This document shows, piece by piece, positions 62,669 to 64,000 of a stretch of DNA of 64,000 nt. Below the pieces are notes generated by a model. It was not told the origin of the DNA. It ran no database searches and was given only the letters and a program-made list of their open reading frames with translations. How positions within the stretch are numbered: position 1 is the first letter of the stretch; each line of letters starts with the position of its first letter. Source of the DNA: Alloscardovia theropitheci (lineage in GTDB: Bacteria > Actinomycetota > Actinomycetes > Actinomycetales > Bifidobacteriaceae); NCBI RefSeq assembly GCF_004332295.1, contig NZ_RXLP01000026.1:107558-171557 (forward strand), read 5' to 3'. Made by a program: the position numbers and the translations under genes.

Positions 62669-63589
62669 ATGGCATTAAACGGAATCGACATCAGCAACTG
62701 GCAAGCAAACATAGACCTCACCAAAATAAGCTTCGACTTCGTCATCGCCAAAGCAACACAAGGCACACACTACGTCAGCCCATCATGCGACAAACAAATC
62801 CAACAAGCAAAAACACTCGGCAAACTCTACGGCGTCTACCACTACGCAGAAGGAACAGACCCAACAGCAGAAGCAAACTACTTCCTCACCAACATCCAAG
62901 GCTACCTCCACCAAGCACTCCTCGTCCTCGACTTCGAAGCAGGAGAAAACAACGCCTGGAACAACAACCCAAACACATGGATAAAAACATTCTGCGACCA
63001 CATCACCAACCAAACAGGAATCAAACCACTCATCTACATACAAGCATCCGCGCTCGCTAAGGTTGCGAATGTTGGTGATTATGGTTTGTGGATTGCTCAG
63101 TATGCGAATAATGATCCTACGGGTTATCAGGCTACTCCGTGGAATGAGGGAGCTTATAACTGTGCTATGCGTCAGTATTCTTCGAACGGTCGTTTTACTG
63201 GCTACAATGGGCCATTAGATGTGAATAAGTTCTATGGTGATGCTACTGCGTGGAATAAGTACGCTAACCCTACAGGCGCAGCTACAACTTCCCCACAGGC
63301 AACTACTGCTCCTACAGTTGATATTGAGCAGTTAGCACGTGATGTTATTGCTGGCAAGTATGGTGACGGTGATGCTCGTCGTAATGCGCTTGGAGCTAAC
63401 TATGATACTGTACAAGCACGTGTCAATCAGATTGTAGGCACGCAGAAGACATATCATACGGTGTCTCGTGGTGAAACATTAAGTGGTATCGCTGCACGTT
63501 ACGGTACAAGCTGGCAAAAGCTCGCTCGTATTAACAGCTTGAGTAATCCTAATCTAATTCATCCAGGACAAACACTACTCATCCAGTAA
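62669..63589 (+). CDS. Endolysin: GH25 lysozyme with CW_7 and LysM modules
   Basis: 306 residues. A GH25 muramidase domain covers about 1-195 (GIDISNWQ with the catalytic Asp, KATQGTHYV, VLDFEAGE with the acidic pair, LWIAQY). It is followed by a linker (Thr/Ala-rich), a CW_7 cell-wall-binding repeat (LARDVIAGKYGDGDARRNAL) and a C-terminal LysM (YHTVSRGETLSGIAARYGTS). GAAAGGA precedes the ATG. It cleaves the glycan strand. Codon use flips sharply at GCGCTCGC (63050), inside the GH25 domain. Confidence 0.95.
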   Translation: MALNGIDISNWQANIDLTKISFDFVIAKATQGTHYVSPSCDKQIQQAKTLGKLYGVYHYAEGTDPTAEANYFLTNIQGYLHQALLVLDFEAGENNAWNNNPNTWIKTFCDHITNQTGIKPLIYIQASALAKVANVGDYGLWIAQYANNDPTGYQATPWNEGAYNCAMRQYSSNGRFTGYNGPLDVNKFYGDATAWNKYANPTGAATTSPQATTAPTVDIEQLARDVIAGKYGDGDARRNALGANYDTVQARVNQIVGTQKTYHTVSRGETLSGIAARYGTSWQKLARINSLSNPNLIHPGQTLLIQ

Positions 63590-63613
63590 AAGCATTATTC
63601 TCCATCAAGCACA

Positions 63614-63650
63614 GCCCCTAACTCTTACATGAGAGTTAGGGGCATTTTTT
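63614..63650 (+). terminator. Terminator of the late operon
   Basis: A 12-bp perfect stem GCCCCTAACTCT (63614-63625) / AGAGTTAGGGGC (63632-63643), 6-base loop, then ATTTTTT. It follows the endolysin stop by 25 bases. Confidence 0.9.
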
Positions 63651-63758
63651 GTTATCTACATACAAACACATTATGAGCTTCAAATCTCACAGCCATGCTT
63701 TACTGCGATGGATAAGATACACTGGAAATGCATGAAAAATTAAACAGAGAAAAGAACA

Positions 63759-63778
63759 GGTATACACCAAGTATATAC
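63759..63778. promoter_or_regulatory. Integrase arm-type site, left arm of attP
   Basis: GGTATACACC (63759-63768) followed by a related AAGTATATAC. The same decamer occurs near attL (32225-32246). Confidence 0.55.
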
Positions 63779-63840
63779 TTTTGCAAAACGAGAATGCTTC
63801 TAAAGCTAATATTTGCAACGCTTAAACCACTATCATAGGA

Positions 63841-63886
63841 CAGTCTTCCAAACTGATTACGCGGGTTCGATTCCCGTCATCCGCTC
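63841..63886 (+). other. attR core
   Basis: A 46-base perfect copy of 32073-32118: the displaced 3' part of the host tRNA-Gly gene. What follows (63887-64000) is host or another element. Confidence 0.95.
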
Positions 63887-64000
63887 CACCTGTAATCACA
63901 GGGTTTTCTAAGCATTTTCAACAATTCTAAGCAATTTTATACATGCAAGTTTTTTGCAAGTTTTTGCCCTAGATTGTTCTTTGTTGTCCTAAAAGTATAC

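Larger units (their letters stand above)
32073..63886. mobile_element. Complete siphovirus-type prophage
   Basis: It is bounded by a 46-bp perfect direct repeat and contains, in order, integrase, a lysogeny region, replication, packaging, head, tail, receptor-binding, holin and endolysin modules. All essential modules are present without visible frameshifts, so it could be inducible. The two modules on the minus strand (35155-40020 and the single gene 45494-46021) and the gene order are typical of temperate actinobacterial siphoviruses. Confidence 0.95.

Noticed and set aside
33672-63057. GCGCTCGC as a restriction site, Chi-like host sequence or protein-coding repeat
   Set aside because: A non-palindromic site that is enriched rather than avoided does not fit restriction. 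A host Chi should also be frequent in the host half, where only two copies occur. Occurrence in all frames and within minus-strand genes rules out a peptide repeat. A phage-specific recombination hotspot remains possible.
32073-63886. Prophage as a degraded remnant
   Set aside because: All modules from integrase to endolysin are present, tail and head genes are uninterrupted, and both att cores are identical over 46 bp.

Overview
The window joins about 32 kb of chromosome from a low-to-mid G+C actinobacterium to a complete, apparently intact siphovirus-type prophage of about 31.8 kb, integrated in a tRNA-Gly(TCC) gene. Family-level signs point to Bifidobacteriaceae: tandem class I DAHP synthases next to an MTA/SAH nucleosidase and a PepC aminopeptidase, a SepX/GlpR-like divisome protein beside FmdB and SAF genes, a DivIVA-like coiled-coil protein and PNPase with a long charged tail. 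I infer a low-G+C member (Gardnerella/Alloscardovia type) without being able to fix the species.

Chromosomal part (1-32046). Nearly all genes lie on the minus strand: nrdI (cut by the window edge), groS, a SepX-like membrane protein, then an FHA protein / degenerate helicase-like protein / small protein cluster, rplJ-rplL behind an L10 leader with an attenuator, mtnN, two DAHP synthases, pepC, a DivIVA-like protein, pgeF-pcp and an aldo/keto reductase. An arginine deiminase operon (arcA-arcB-arcC-arcD-type antiporter) follows. It has a Crp/Fnr-type palindrome over its -35 element and hairpins between cistrons. Then come rpsO-pnp, mscL and a three-gene cell-surface glycosylation cluster. fmdB and a SAF-domain gene are the only plus-strand protein genes. 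An 80-bp imperfect inverted-repeat element occurs three times in chromosomal intergenic DNA.

Prophage (32073-63886, bounded by a 46-bp direct repeat). The integrase and its arm sites are followed by a three-gene cassette resembling a toxin-antitoxin-SecB-like chaperone system. A minus-strand block then carries two DEDDh exonucleases and two ImmA-type metallopeptidases, followed by a divergent repressor/Cro region. Early plus-strand genes include small membrane proteins, a RusA resolvase and a replication protein whose gene contains 11-bp iterons. HNH, a putative cos, terminase, portal, a MuF-EndoU toxin with a putative immunity gene, scaffold, capsid, connectors, tail genes (with a -1 frameshift signal AAACCCA), tape measure, baseplate and a receptor-binding protein follow. 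Two small membrane proteins plus a holin, and a GH25-CW_7-LysM endolysin, complete the set.

Two observations stand out. (1) The 8-mer GCGCTCGC occurs 14 times in the prophage, always on the plus strand and in all reading frames. At many copies base composition flips abruptly from A+C-rich to G+T-rich, as if each motif were a tiny bidirectional origin of strand asymmetry. (2) The receptor-binding protein gene ends in an invertible cassette: 19-bp perfect inverted repeats flank the expressed C-terminus and a silent, opposite-strand C-terminus that would be in frame after inversion. No dedicated recombinase lies beside it.
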